A stretch of 64,000 nucleotides of DNA from contig CALNVZ010000218.1 in NCBI GenBank assembly GCA_940671915.1, positions 38,580,255 to 38,644,254 of the forward strand, in the 5' to 3' direction. The notes beneath the pieces were generated by a model, which was given only the letters and a program-made list of their open reading frames with translations, did not search any database and had not been told where the DNA came from. The DNA is from Paracentrotus lividus (lineage: Eukaryota; Echinodermata; Echinoidea; Camarodonta; Echinidae). Numbering within the stretch: position 1 is the first letter of the stretch; the number at the start of each line of letters is the position of its first letter. Shown here piece by piece: positions 46,916 to 57,824 of the stretch. The translations under genes were made by a program, and so were the position numbers.

Positions 46916-47455
46916 TTAGTGCAAGTGGCAATCTACCCATGAAATGTCTCCTAAAGAACAATGTAAAGATCGGGAATAACAGTGATTTGGAGGAAGATTA
47001 AGACATAGCAAGGATGTTGATTCTAGTGGAGTACATTTTTAAGGAGGGTTTCTTATATGGCTGTGCTGGCTGTTCATGGTGCTTATAATAAATATCGCTA
47101 AATTCAAAGATTGATCACCATTTGAAAGATTTTCCAACTAAATTGAAAATATTTTCAGTAAATTATTTTATTAAAATACATGTTGGTGGCGTATTCGGGT
47201 GGGGGCACAGGGGACACGCATGCCGCCTATAATTTGAAAACCACTCATACATTATAAAATTAGAAAAATTTTGGCAATGGTCCCCCCCCCCCCCCCCCCA
47301 CCATTTTCAAATCCTGGATCCACCACTAAATATGTGGTAACATATTTGTTATATGAAAGTTTTAAGAAGCAAACGATAATCTTGTAATCAATATTGTGTG
47401 AGTTTTGGGTGGTAAAAAAAGTTTCAGTTATTACCCTTGCGGCTCTTCATAGACA

Positions 47456-47626
47456 AGGGTGGTGTTTCATCAAGTCGTTTTTAAAGAACAAACAACTTTA
47501 CGAATGACTGGAACATGTTCTAAGGTGCTATACTAATCACATCTTTTATAATTTAGTACAAGAACTGATCATCCTTAGTTGGTAAAGTCATTTGTAACTT
47601 AAGAAATACTTGGTGAAACACAGTCC
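47456..47626. mobile_element. MITE with GTGTTTCATCAAGT ends
   Basis: GGGTGGTGTTTCATCAAGTC and ATACTTGGTGAAACACAGTCC are inverted. About 170 bp, with inner complementary TTTACGAATGACT and AAAGTCATTTGTAA. Confidence 0.7.
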
Positions 47627-47817
47627 TGATCAGGTAAAAATGATGTCTCGTACCAGATATCATTTAAAAAAATTTTCTATCAGATTCATTGTCAGAATAT
47701 GATATATCAAAAACAGAATAAAATTCTTTGTACGTATAATTCAATACCGTTCCTGTTTTGTTTGTATGTGTCTTTATATTTGTTGAAATAAAATACAGTC
47801 AACTCTCATGATAATTT

Positions 47818-48481
47818 GCACATATACCGTGTGCAATAAGTATTGTCATCCCCCATGTCGTGTTTGTATTGAATATGTACTTTAAAGGAAGTAATGATTT
47901 CGGCTTTCAAACAAATATGCCAACTTAGCTGTTGAAATGACCTTTTTCATGCTGCATAGATGAACTTTGTGTGATATGTATAAGTAGAGCTATGCTGGTT
48001 TGAACATTTACCCAAGAATTTAAAGATCTCAAACCTCCTTTTTGACATTGGAAAATAGTGAACAATAATAACAGGAACAAGAAGAAAAGTACTGAGAGCG
48101 AAATTAAAAGTCAGTTAAATTAGCTAAAACAAGAAGAAAAGAAGGGAAAACAAACAAGGAGATAACAAGTCTGCTTTGCGGGTCAACAAGATGGGCTTAT
48201 CGCTGGAGAATTGCCAGGAAAGATGGGGTGAAGAATAAGCATCGATCAGTTTTAGGCCGTCTTTACTGGGTCAAGCTAAAAAAAATTGGCCAGATCGTGG
48301 GTCCAGCGTTATTGATCCCCAGGGGAAATAATTTTCGTTAAATTGCTATTTCAGTTTAACATTTATGTTAACTGATACATTATAAGTATACCAATGAAAT
48401 TCAGTCATATTATGAGTTATACTACATTTGTGTATATATGCTATGTAAGGGGGCGACAATACTTATTGCACAGAGTATACA
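47818..48481. mobile_element. Inverted-repeat element with GTGCAATAAGTATTGTC ends
   Basis: TATACCGTGTGCAATAAGTA(TTGTCATCCCCC) on the left; its complement GGGGGCGACAATACTTATTG then CACAGAGTATA on the right. About 660 bp, non-coding. Confidence 0.7.
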
Positions 48482-48781
48482 TCGGGGGGGGGGGGGGGGG
48501 GAGGGGGGGGGGGGGGGGGGGGGTGGGGGCGTTTCATGTAAGGACTTGTCAGACATTTAATGCGAGAAATTTACTCTCAGCCAATCAGATGCAAGCATTT
48601 CAGTAGCTTATAACAGATATCAGTGAATATTCGATTCATGAAATGTTCCCCAGATTTTGTTATAACAAGGCAATTCTCCCAGTGTAAATCCAAAACATGC
48701 AGATTGTGTCAATGTGCCAACATGTAAAGTACAGTGGTAAACCACGATCTGGCCAATTTTTTTTAGCTTGACCCAGTAAAG
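48261..48781. repeat. 40-bp near-perfect inverted repeat pair
   Basis: CTTTACTGGGTCAAGCTAAA...CAGATCGTGG at 48261-48300 is repeated inverted at 48741-48781. The arms bracket the right end of the previous element, a 42-base G-rich tract (48484-48525) and a degraded copy of the 139-bp MITE. Confidence 0.75.
48524..48652. mobile_element. 139-bp palindromic MITE, degraded copy after poly(G)
   Basis: GGGGGCGTTTCATGTAAGGA start, CTCTCAGCCAATCAGATGCA core, ends ATTCATGAAATGTTCCCC. The left terminal G run has expanded into a G tract beginning at 48484. Confidence 0.75.
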
Positions 48782-48883
48782 TTTTGTGAAATGGCTCTGT
48801 GATTTTACGCATCGTGGTTGGTCACAACGCGTCACGTGTGATGCTGTATTTTCGATGCAAAGCATTGGATGACAATCGTGATG

Positions 48884-48958
48884 TAGATCTTGAGCTACTT
48901 ACCAAAAATTCCAAGAGATAATCCCTTGGAATTTTTTTGGTAAGTAACTCAAGATCTA
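48884..48958. repeat. Long near-perfect hairpin
   Basis: TAGATCTTGAGCTACTTACC(AAAAATTCCAAG) pairs with CTTGGAATTTTTTTGGTAAG(TAACTCAAGATCTA) around a loop of about nine bases. Very young or maintained. Confidence 0.85.
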
Positions 48959-48959
48959 C

Positions 48960-50570
48960 TAAAGCTAGCAAAATGCCGCAATTTATAAAAGCGTAAACAC
49001 ACTTCCCTGTATTGTGCGGTAAAACATAAATGCAGTGATCGCTCGATGCTTCAGAATGGGGTACGCTGCATTACTCGCCTGCGGCTCGTTGCAGCGCGAC
49101 CCCATCTAAAGCTATCTCGCGGTGCACTGCATTCACCACTAACGCACGCTCGGGAGTGTGTTAATGCTATAATAACGAGGTCCTTGGACCATAGAAGTTA
49201 CCTTGTTATATCAGGAATCTCGTTATATTCAGGGTACCCAAAAAAAAAAAAAAAAATGCAAAGAGTTGGGACCAGCAAAATTACCTTGTTATATAAGGAA
49301 CCTTGTTATATCAGATCTCATTAAAACAGGTCTCCACTGTTTAACAAAATTTTGTTACAAGGAAGTTGGCATAATTCCAAGTGCTTTGCTATAATGAAAA
49401 ACTTAAAAAATAAAAAGAATAATCACTGTAAGTACGGGAAGTTTAATTGTTTCCATTTTAAGATTATTTACAGATGCGTTAAAGGAAACTAAATCATAAT
49501 CTCATAGGAAAGAGTAGAATTGTACCTAGTAATAACGTGAGTTTACTGTGTTAATTGTGCAAAACGATGCAAGTTGCGCATTCAAATTAGCATGATTGAT
49601 TTCTTATCAATTTTGCTGCAAATTACCTTTTCCGTGAATCACTCCATCAGTGCCTTTTATCTTGGCTGAATCTCTTTAGAAATCCAAAATCTGGATGATA
49701 TTGAACGTAAATCTAGTGAAAGTGAGCTTGCTAGTAGAATACATGTTGTACTGTTAAAATGGAATGGGAAAGTCTGAAGTAAATTGTTTTTGGTTTGGAG
49801 AATCAGGGAAAAAAGTAATTGCTGATTTGATCTTACAATTCGTCGTCTTCCAGCAAAATGGCGGTCAACATATTCACATTTCATGTTCCCACAGAAAGGC
49901 AATTAATAGTAAATACAAAATTCACTCTATATGTTTTTCAGAGTTCCTGCTTTTTGCTTAGCAACACAGCATTCTTTACATGTCCTATCTCAAAAGTATA
50001 AAAATAATACCGAAAAATCTGTGAAAATGCTTTAAAATTTTACTATCTCAGAATAACGTTTTGCGCATTGGAAGATACGTACGGCCTCACTGCGGGAAGG
50101 CGACAAATTACGCATCGAGAAAATATAGTTGTTCTTGCAACTACAAGTAAGCTTAGAGATTAAATTAAGCAATGACACATTGAAGTTTAAACTTGAAAAA
50201 GTGTTTATTATATCCATGACAGAAGATTATTTACCATTTAAAAAACAAAAACACAATAATATTCATAAATCAATAAATTACTCTAATTTTTACTTGACCA
50301 ATTACATTGACAACAAAGAACATAAAATTGTATGAAAGTAGAAAATAGACATCTGATTTTGTATATTTGTGCATATGTTCACCAAACAATATGTTCACAT
50401 AGACCCAAACTCTTTATTGCAATGTTCTTGAGATAATTTTTTTTTTGCTAATTACATCAGGTTATCTTATTATACCAGTATTTATTTAAAAAAAAATATA
50501 AACAAAACAAATTGATTTCATTTGGACTGGAAAATCCATATAGCTTGTTACATGTTGTATGTCAGGTAAT
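48960..50570. other. Intergenic, nothing recognised
   Basis: AT-rich sequence with short A tracts and an ACCTTGTTATATCAG motif repeated near 49190-49320 (dispersed repeat style, also echoed near 41590). No coding signal I can support. Confidence 0.5.
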
Positions 50571-50572
50571 CA

Positions 50573-50696
50573 GGGGGTCACGTACCACGAAACCGTCATA
50601 AGTCTGAGTTCTTGGACAACCCATTGAAACTTGTGTTAATTCTACAACCCGTTGTCCAAGAACTTAGACTTTTGACGGTTTCTTGGTACGACCCCC
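50573..50696. mobile_element. Palindromic element with GGGGGTC ends
   Basis: GGGGGTCACGTACCACGAAA / CGTCATAAGTCTGAGTTCTT pairs with AAGAACTTAGACTTTTGACG / TTTCTTGGTACGACCCCC. About 124 bp; a MITE or solo hairpin. Confidence 0.8.
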
Positions 50697-50699
50697 AGT

Positions 50700-51860
50700 A
50701 CTCTTTAATCCAGTTTCCACAGTATTAAATTTATTGATATAGTTCCCACACTTGAAAAGTCATTGAACATGAGCCAGGTTCTACATTTTTACAGTGATAT
50801 ACTGTAGCTCAAATTTGAATGGGGCAAAATTGGACTTTGGTTTATTGTGGTACATCATACATGTATGGTATACAAAATTACTACTTGGCCTTCAGGGTTG
50901 TGACGTATGTTGATACAAATTTAAAAGTTAGTTTCAGTTTTAATTCACAATATAAATCTGGTGAGGGCAAAGGAGTTGCAAATGAAAACCTTGATAAAGC
51001 TTAAGGAACTTTAAAAAAGAAAATTTATGTTATTTCCTTGTACCCAAATAAAGATACATGTACATTGCAATTCTTTACAAAGTCAAATTATTTGTTCTAA
51101 GGACCGTTTCATTTGTAAAACAAAAAGTTTGTAGTGTACATTGTTTGTGCATGTGTCATTGAAATTTATGTACCACATGGACATTTTGAGTCATTTTAAA
51201 CAGTCACATCATAACATATTTCACTAGAGACTACACGTATGTTGAGGGTATACACATATCAAAGTAACTTGTATAGTTTCGATGTGAGATTAGCTTGACT
51301 TAAATTTGATAAAGGTTTTGAAATTTTTAATTAGTACATCCTATTATCTGCTACACAAGGTGATGTTGGTGTGTGCTGTACATGTACTTGCACACAAACA
51401 CATTCAATGAAATAATGTGGAACAACTTTATAAATCAAAACAACAGAAACCAGAATAGAGTTAAATAGTCAGCATACATGTACATGTACCATAATAATTT
51501 GTATTGACCCCTTTTCGACAAAGAGAAAGAGAATTTTAAATACATGCAAAGGGCATCCAGTATGAATTGTAGGGAATTCACCAACATGCAAGAATACATA
51601 CCCCATAATTATAAGCCTTATCTAACAGATGTTAAAGTGTAGTGTACAAAAGAATATTTACCCCCCCCCCCCATGAGAAGTGCCCATCTCTTGTTCATCC
51701 CAAATATTTATTCATTACATAACACATTAATAAAGTATTGTAATTTCTGGAGTTGCCCATATACTTGCCTCAAAGATGGACATTGTATTTACATTGGGCC
51801 AGCTTGTGCATGTGTTGTTTTGTTCCTTTGTTTTTAATATTTAAAAAAAATGTTAAAAAG
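50700..51860. other. Interval downstream of the cystatin gene
   Basis: Probably the cystatin 3' UTR at its right edge. Holds a 13-base C run at 51661 and several ACATGTACATG motifs; no other feature seen. Confidence 0.45.
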
Positions 51861-54800
51861 TTAGAAATATATCAAAGGATCTTCGGCTGTCTTATCGTCC
51901 AGGAGATTGACGAAACTGACCTCACCCGTGAATGGCTTGTAAAGACGAAGGAAGACATACTTATCACCATCGGTTCTAGCCTGGTATATATGAGGGATAA
52001 TAAAAGGATGAAATGAAAACAATAATTTATAATGTAAATTTAGCACACATACCTGCTTTACTGCAGTTAAAGATTTAACACAAGGGCCCGTATTCTCAAA
52101 AGCCGCCTAACTTTAAGTCTAGCTTAAATCTGTAGTTTAACTATATCATGGCTTGCAAAATGGGACTTAATCTGTTTGTTACGTGTTCCTATCAGCTTTA
52201 CTAAATTCTGAAACCGTGTTTTAATTGTAATGAAAGTTTTGTACTTATCATTCCCTAGCAGTTTTTAATAGTTTCACTACCAAAACTTATAGAAATTTTA
52301 AAAAAGTAACAAAATAGCATGGCTAATTGATTGCTTTGAAACCTATGAATAAGCAGAAATATTATTTTTTTTACTTTGATTTTAGGTTTCTGTAAAATAT
52401 TCTTGCTAAGGTGTGAATCTGATGAGAGCAAGGCACAGACCATAAAAAAAAGATAATCTAAAATAAAAAGAAAAAAATTAAAGATAGCATTTAAATATAA
52501 TCTAGTGCTTGTGGTTAAAGTCTCTCTATAACAAGAACACAAAATTTCAATTCTACACTGATTTTCCACAATTCAAATGAACAAATCAATGACAGTTTGA
52601 GAAAAAAATTGGATAAAAGAAGTTTTGAATGAACGTTTGAATGTTAAATCACTAAAATCTGCTATTGGGTTCCTCCCATTGGCAATGAGCCCAAGATGTG
52701 TAATGTAAAACTTTTACATACATGTAAAACTTCCTATAATTATTATCATGCTCCATGCTCCAAATTTTATTATCCGGAAAGGATATTTAATTTGCCCCTT
52801 TTCTTGTGGGCCCGGCAGCCGCTGAGCAGCGCCAGAAGGACATTGCTCTATCGCCCTCTTGTTGAACGACAAACAGGGAAGCAGCAACTACCATTTTTTA
52901 ACGTCTTTTGGTATGACGCGCCCGGGGCTCGAAGCCATGACCTCCCGATTATGAGGTGGTAATAATAATAATATATGATATTTATTGGGCGCTGAATCCA
53001 CTTGAAATCAAGTGCTCTAAGCGCACATGTGCCGAAAAAGAGAAAAAATCACATAAAAGAAATTTGAACATTTATACAAGTACAATATCATTGATAACAT
53101 AGAAGTGGTAGGATGAATTTTCTACAAGTGAGTTTTGATTCATAAAATTTAATGTGATCTCAGACCAAATGAAACATAACTTTCATGAATTTGTACATAA
53201 ATTGTCTCTTTTGACAGTTTTCTTCAATTGTATAGAATGTTAGTTAATTTCTTTGTTTTTGTTTATATGTCATTTATAATGTATATATGTATAGATTAAT
53301 TCCATGTGTTACTGTATATTACTTTGTTAAATCATTGTTGCGCCTTGAGTGGTATTGTACCAGAAAAGTGCGCTTTAGAAATATGTATTATTATTATTAT
53401 TATTATTATTTTATCAATATATCAAGTATTGTTTGATGAGATGACATGCAATACAGGTTTCATAAAGTACATAAAACCAAAGAAGAAGAGTCTGCACTAT
53501 CAATAGAATGAGGGGAAAAGAGATGTTTTAGGATTTTTTTGTGTGCATCAAATGGGTGAGTTGTTCATGTGTGACACCATACATCTTAAATTCAAATGTT
53601 TAAAGTGGTGGCAATGTTTAACTTTCTAAAGTTCTATTTGTCCAATTTTTCTCAAACTTTCATTTACCCATTTCTTTGATTTTGTTTTTGTATACCGGTA
53701 ATGCAATTTAACTGGCTCCTATAGAGTTTCATTCTCAAATTAAAGTTTGCGAATTTAATCAATGTGATCTACATGTATCTCACTACACACCTTGATAAAA
53801 TAGTTGATCCCATTGACAAGTTGTGTGGCATATTCTACAGCCTCCAGTTCTCCAAAGGTCCTATTTGCTTTAGCCTCAGCTTCCGTTTGAACCTGAAGAA
53901 AAAAAAGAGAAAAAAAGAAAAATTATAAAAGTCGCCACGAAACATTCTATGATTATCATGCGGCGAAATCTCAATCGGGAATTAGTTTTTGTTCAAAGAC
54001 AAGATATTTATTTCAAGCCCTATATTATCACACACTCACACACTGCCATTTGCGATTAGTATGATGGCGGTGCCCAAGTCTGCGCACCTAAAATTCAATC
54101 TCGATTTTATTACAAAGTAAAATATTATTTTGAGAATCATCAATGTTATTTCGTTCTACATATTCTAATGATCAATGGAACAAAAAATTTCAAGAAATTA
54201 TTCACAAGAACAATGTTTTTTACGATTTTCGGACGGGCTTGTCATTTTGTGAAGCAAAACTGAATAGTGCCCATGTCTGCGCACTCACTCATTTTGCATG
54301 CAATTCAAGCGCAGTGAAGTTTCGGACTTTTCTTTTTTGACAATGATTGAAATTTTCAGGGTAACAAATGAAACTTGCTGAAACTCATTTTTAATCAATT
54401 ATTTATGCATTTTTTGGTTTCAAAATGGATTGTTGAGGTTAAGATTGAAAATTGGTGTCAGTTTGAAGTTTTGTTCTATGAAAATCGCGCATTTACGTGG
54501 GTGCGCAGACATAGGCACTGCGCAGACTTGGGGCACCTTACCATACATCCACCCTGGACAGCTGTCAACATAGCAAGATTCAAGATTCAAGATCGAATCT
54601 CATTATTAAATATGAAACAAAACTGGTACAAACATAGACCTAAATTAGCAACACACTAACCACAGAGAGGCTAAACATAGCAGAAACCACTCATATGTAC
54701 GAGATCAATATCTACAGAAGTATATTGACCTCGTATTGAATAAGGTACTTTTCGTTGTAGGAAAAAATGTAGACCCAGATATTAGGTTATAGCTAAGAAA

Positions 54801-54984
54801 ATTTAGGACGATAGCGCTATAATTTTGATAACTTATATACAGACTATATCACTATAAGTTAGAGGGGAATTTATACTAGACTATATGAAAGATAGAAAAA
54901 TAAAGAGAAACTCACCGCTGGTCCTGGTACGGTGCATGTCACGTACGTAGTAAAAGCGCCTCCAATGCGTGTACTGTGTGCAGC
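51861..54984 (-). CDS. Stefin-type cystatin (cysteine protease inhibitor), 5' end unresolved
   Basis: Exons on the minus strand: 54916 to about 54984 (GGAFTTYVTCTVPGPA), 53791-53892 (VQTEAEAKANRTFGELEAVE then YATQLVNGINYFIK) and 51861-51980 (ARTDGDKYVFLRLYKPFTG then LLDDKTAEDPLIYF, stop). All joins are phase 0. The N-terminal Gly-Gly, the QxVxG first hairpin loop (QLVNG) in the middle exon, and a C-terminal DPLIYF matching the vertebrate DELTYF are those of type 1 cystatins (stefins A/B), roughly 100-residue cytosolic inhibitors of papain-like proteases such as cathepsins B, L and H. The exon boundaries correspond to those I recall for vertebrate stefin genes. No ATG lies in frame in the first exon before an upstream stop (the codon before IGGA is CGC), so the start is in an unseen upstream exon or the sequence is altered there. 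Confidence 0.85.
52815..52964 (-). mobile_element. tRNA-derived SINE fragment
   Basis: The minus strand reads ATAATCGGGAGGTCATGGCT(TCGAGCCCC), a B-box region, followed by a body ending GCTGCCGGGCCCACAAG. The A box is replaced by the (ATT)n tail of a neighbouring element. Lies in the cystatin intron 2. Confidence 0.65.
52964..53040 (-). repeat. LINE/SINE 3' end, minus orientation
   Basis: The minus strand has CTTAGAGCACTTGATTTCAA, GCGCCCAATAAATATCATAT and an (ATT)n tail, the common 3' end of a marine-invertebrate retroposon. Confidence 0.55.
53336..53412 (+). repeat. LINE/SINE 3' end, plus orientation
   Basis: TTGCGCCTTGAGTGGTATTG, AAAGTGCGCTTTAGAAATAT, then (TTA)n. Same tail type as the neighbour in opposite orientation. 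Confidence 0.6.
54069..54537. mobile_element. MITE with GGTGCCCAAGTCTGCGCA ends in cystatin intron 1
   Basis: GGTGCCCAAGTCTGCGCACC and TGCGCAGACTTGGGGCACC are inverted, and GCCCATGTCTGCGCAC recurs inside. About 470 bp, non-coding. Confidence 0.75.
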
Positions 54985-54999
54985 TATGGCGCTATTGTT

Positions 55000-57824
55000 A
55001 AGAGTCGTCGCAAATCAACTTCACCTGAGAAAATCGGCATTTTTAAAAAACAAACTCGACCACACCGTTAATTACTTTATGTCGTCTGCGCTGACCCACA
55101 TGATATAATCGTACTTACTGAATCCATCACTGGTAGAAAAAACTGAAAGACTAGTACAATTGTTGACATTGTTCTAGTTGAAGCAAGAACAGTAAGGGAA
55201 TTTCTTGGAAATACATCTATGACGTCTGGTTTGAACTGTCAGTCTTTAAGTCCTTATTTTTCTTGTCCTTAATTTGTCTTTTTCCTCTTTTTGTATTCTT
55301 TTCCTTGTCGTTTTCCATATCATCTTCTTTTATTGTTGTTCTTTTCGTTTTTTCATTATTTATTTATTCTTTTATTATATAATTATTTTTTTGCGCCCCT
55401 TAAATTGCCGCCCGGGGGACACGCCCCTTCACCCTCCTCATACGTTAGATAGTCACTCCTGGCAGAGCGTTGCAGCTCTTCAGAATATCATTATATAATT
55501 ATATATCATTATATATCAAAAAATACAAAATACAAAATTGATTTAAAAAGGAAAAAAAAAAAGGAAGATCATGTAAAGAACGACTTGAGCCTACCCCTAT
55601 AGCTGTTATATGGTACTCTTCTGAGGGCCGAAGCGGGATTTTTTTTTTTTTTTTACACCCCCCCCCCCCCCCACTTATCACGCGGCCATATTAAACATGG
55701 AAAAAATCTGATGTACTTTTTTGATCGCCAGGCGTGATGTCAAAAAAATTTGATGTACCTTTTTTGTCCACTTTTGCAGATTTCGAACCCACCCGTAAAA
55801 ATCCTACTTAAGGGTCTGCTATGTGCAAAACATTAACATGGTTATTACAAAAAAATTTAGATATAAATCTCTCAGCTTTGGAGAAAAACTAAGTCAAGCT
55901 CAATGAGTTTTAATGGATCGGTAGTGAGCTGGCCTATCACCGGAAGTAACTTACTCGACTTACTCCACGAATTACCCCAAGGCCCTGTATTTATATAGGC
56001 CTTTGAATTACACCGCACAGCGCCCTCATAAGACGTAAGTTATATAAGTGCATTGCATGCAGTACATTGCATTCGTCGCTACAGAAACCGGAATTTATTT
56101 TGGATCTATCCAACTTTAAACCTTTCTGATGACATCGAGGGAGACAGACCCCCAAAAAGGTTATAGGCAACAAGGAAGGATAATTGGTACGTAAAAATAT
56201 ACATTTGTTGTGGAAAAATATTAATACAAAAATGTAGTTATGCACCTAACAGTGTCACTGTATTTGCTAGTAGTCCACGTAGTGGTGCTGCTAGCGTGGA
56301 GAAAACCACAAACAGATTCTCAAACAAAATCAAGTGCATATGTCTTCTTGCTTCCCCCTCTTTATTATTTAAAAAGCGAATATTATGCAAGGACTTGTTT
56401 CACTGCTAACATTTTTTTAGGTCATTACGAACCAGTCTAGACACCGTGAACCCGCAAATATGTAGATCTACTGTTCTTTGTTGTAGCCTTCATGTAACAC
56501 CACTCACCTTTTCAGAAATTCTGCGACCTCCGAGCGGGTTCAGTCTTCATCGACTTCACGTTTCCATGCCACCCATTTTTAGCCGCCATGGCTGTGCCTG
56601 ATCCAACGATAGCGACGAAAAGATCCCAAACAACACCAAATCGTTCGCTTTCACGCGACAGAAATACGATGGAAAAGAACGACTTATTCGAAGTGGTGGT
56701 CATGGCATGAATATCTTTCAATGAACCTCGATTTGAAAACTCTTCTTGACCTTGTCTTTCGCACTTAGTTTCGTTGTTTCTTTGACTTCGAACAATTAAG
56801 ATGTTTGTTTTGCATAGTACGTCACCTGACCTTAGCGAATGCGTAAAACCGTAGCGAATAGCACTAGTCTTTCTCCCATTCGTTGTTTGTTAATAACACT
56901 GTACAATTTTACTCGAGAGAAGATTTTGACGTTTTAATTCTTTCAAGAATCTAATGACTATTCGATTCACAATAGTTAGAATAATTTCTATTTTTTTTTC
57001 TTTTTTCATGAATTGGCAAAATTAGACCGAACTCGCTGTTCGAGATGTACAGATTTTTTAAGCGTCAAAATAGAGTAGAGTTTGTGCGCAGAGACTATTA
57101 ATGGATAAGGATGCCGATCACATGACTTGATCATGATGATTGTGTGGGCAGGGAGACCCTCCCTGATTGAGGTGATGATCATGGGTAAGAATTTTCTCCA
57201 TGAATGGACGATGATGATTGATAAGATGATATGTTATTGATGGTTGGTGATGGTTGATGATGACGGCGTTGGTAAATTTTGGTAGTGCCTGGTGATGATT
57301 TGACAAATAGTTTAGATGTAAAAGATGAGTTCTATCAAACATAATATTTTGTTTGATGAACTGAAAGTTTAGCAGTAGGCCTAATGTGGCTTGAGAACAT
57401 CAGCGACCTTATAGCCCTAGGCGTGACCCCCCTTTTTCTCGGCCATGCAGATTGGCCGTCCAATATGGAAGGGTTAGGCCTATTGTACGTTTCATTCGGA
57501 TCAGTCAACTCAGTCAGTCGTTCTACAATAATATTATTATGTCTTCATTTTTTTTATTTTTTATTTTTTTAAATTTTTATTCCTCGGGGGGGGGGGGGGC
57601 AAGCTTAAAAGTCCCAAAATACCCGATTTTATGCATTTGGGGGCGACCCAACAACCCCCACCGATCGGCGCCTGGAAATACAGGCCTATATAATGCACGA
57701 CGTCGCCGACAACTCCCCAAACTGCATGTCGTTTGAATTTACAACGGTGCATGTTATTCGGATTTATTCAGTAGTATGTTTATTCGTCGACGTCCGGAGA
57801 GAATTGTGGTCGATCAATTCCATA
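55000..57824. other. Interval between the divergent cystatin and PON genes
   Basis: Holds a retroposon-like (TCAAGAT)n tail to its left near 54580-54620, a T/C-rich stretch with a CCGCCCGGGGGACACGCCCC motif at about 55407, a C-run at 55658, a G-run at 57586 and a TGATGAT-rich region at 57120-57350. A minus-strand stretch near 56508-56600 ends at a good GTGAGT donor and could be a 5' non-coding exon of the cystatin gene. Promoters of both genes should lie here; no motif is assignable. Confidence 0.45.

Noticed and set aside
56240-56440. A plus-strand frame with a hydrophobic start, considered as a PON first exon
   Set aside because: No good donor follows, whereas 57825-57889 gives a leader with a GTAAGT donor in the right phase.
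56508-56600. A minus-strand frame starting MAAKNGWHG as the cystatin first coding exon
   Set aside because: The frame stops before the GTGAGT donor, and no phase joins it to the GGAFTTYV exon; it could at most be 5' non-coding.
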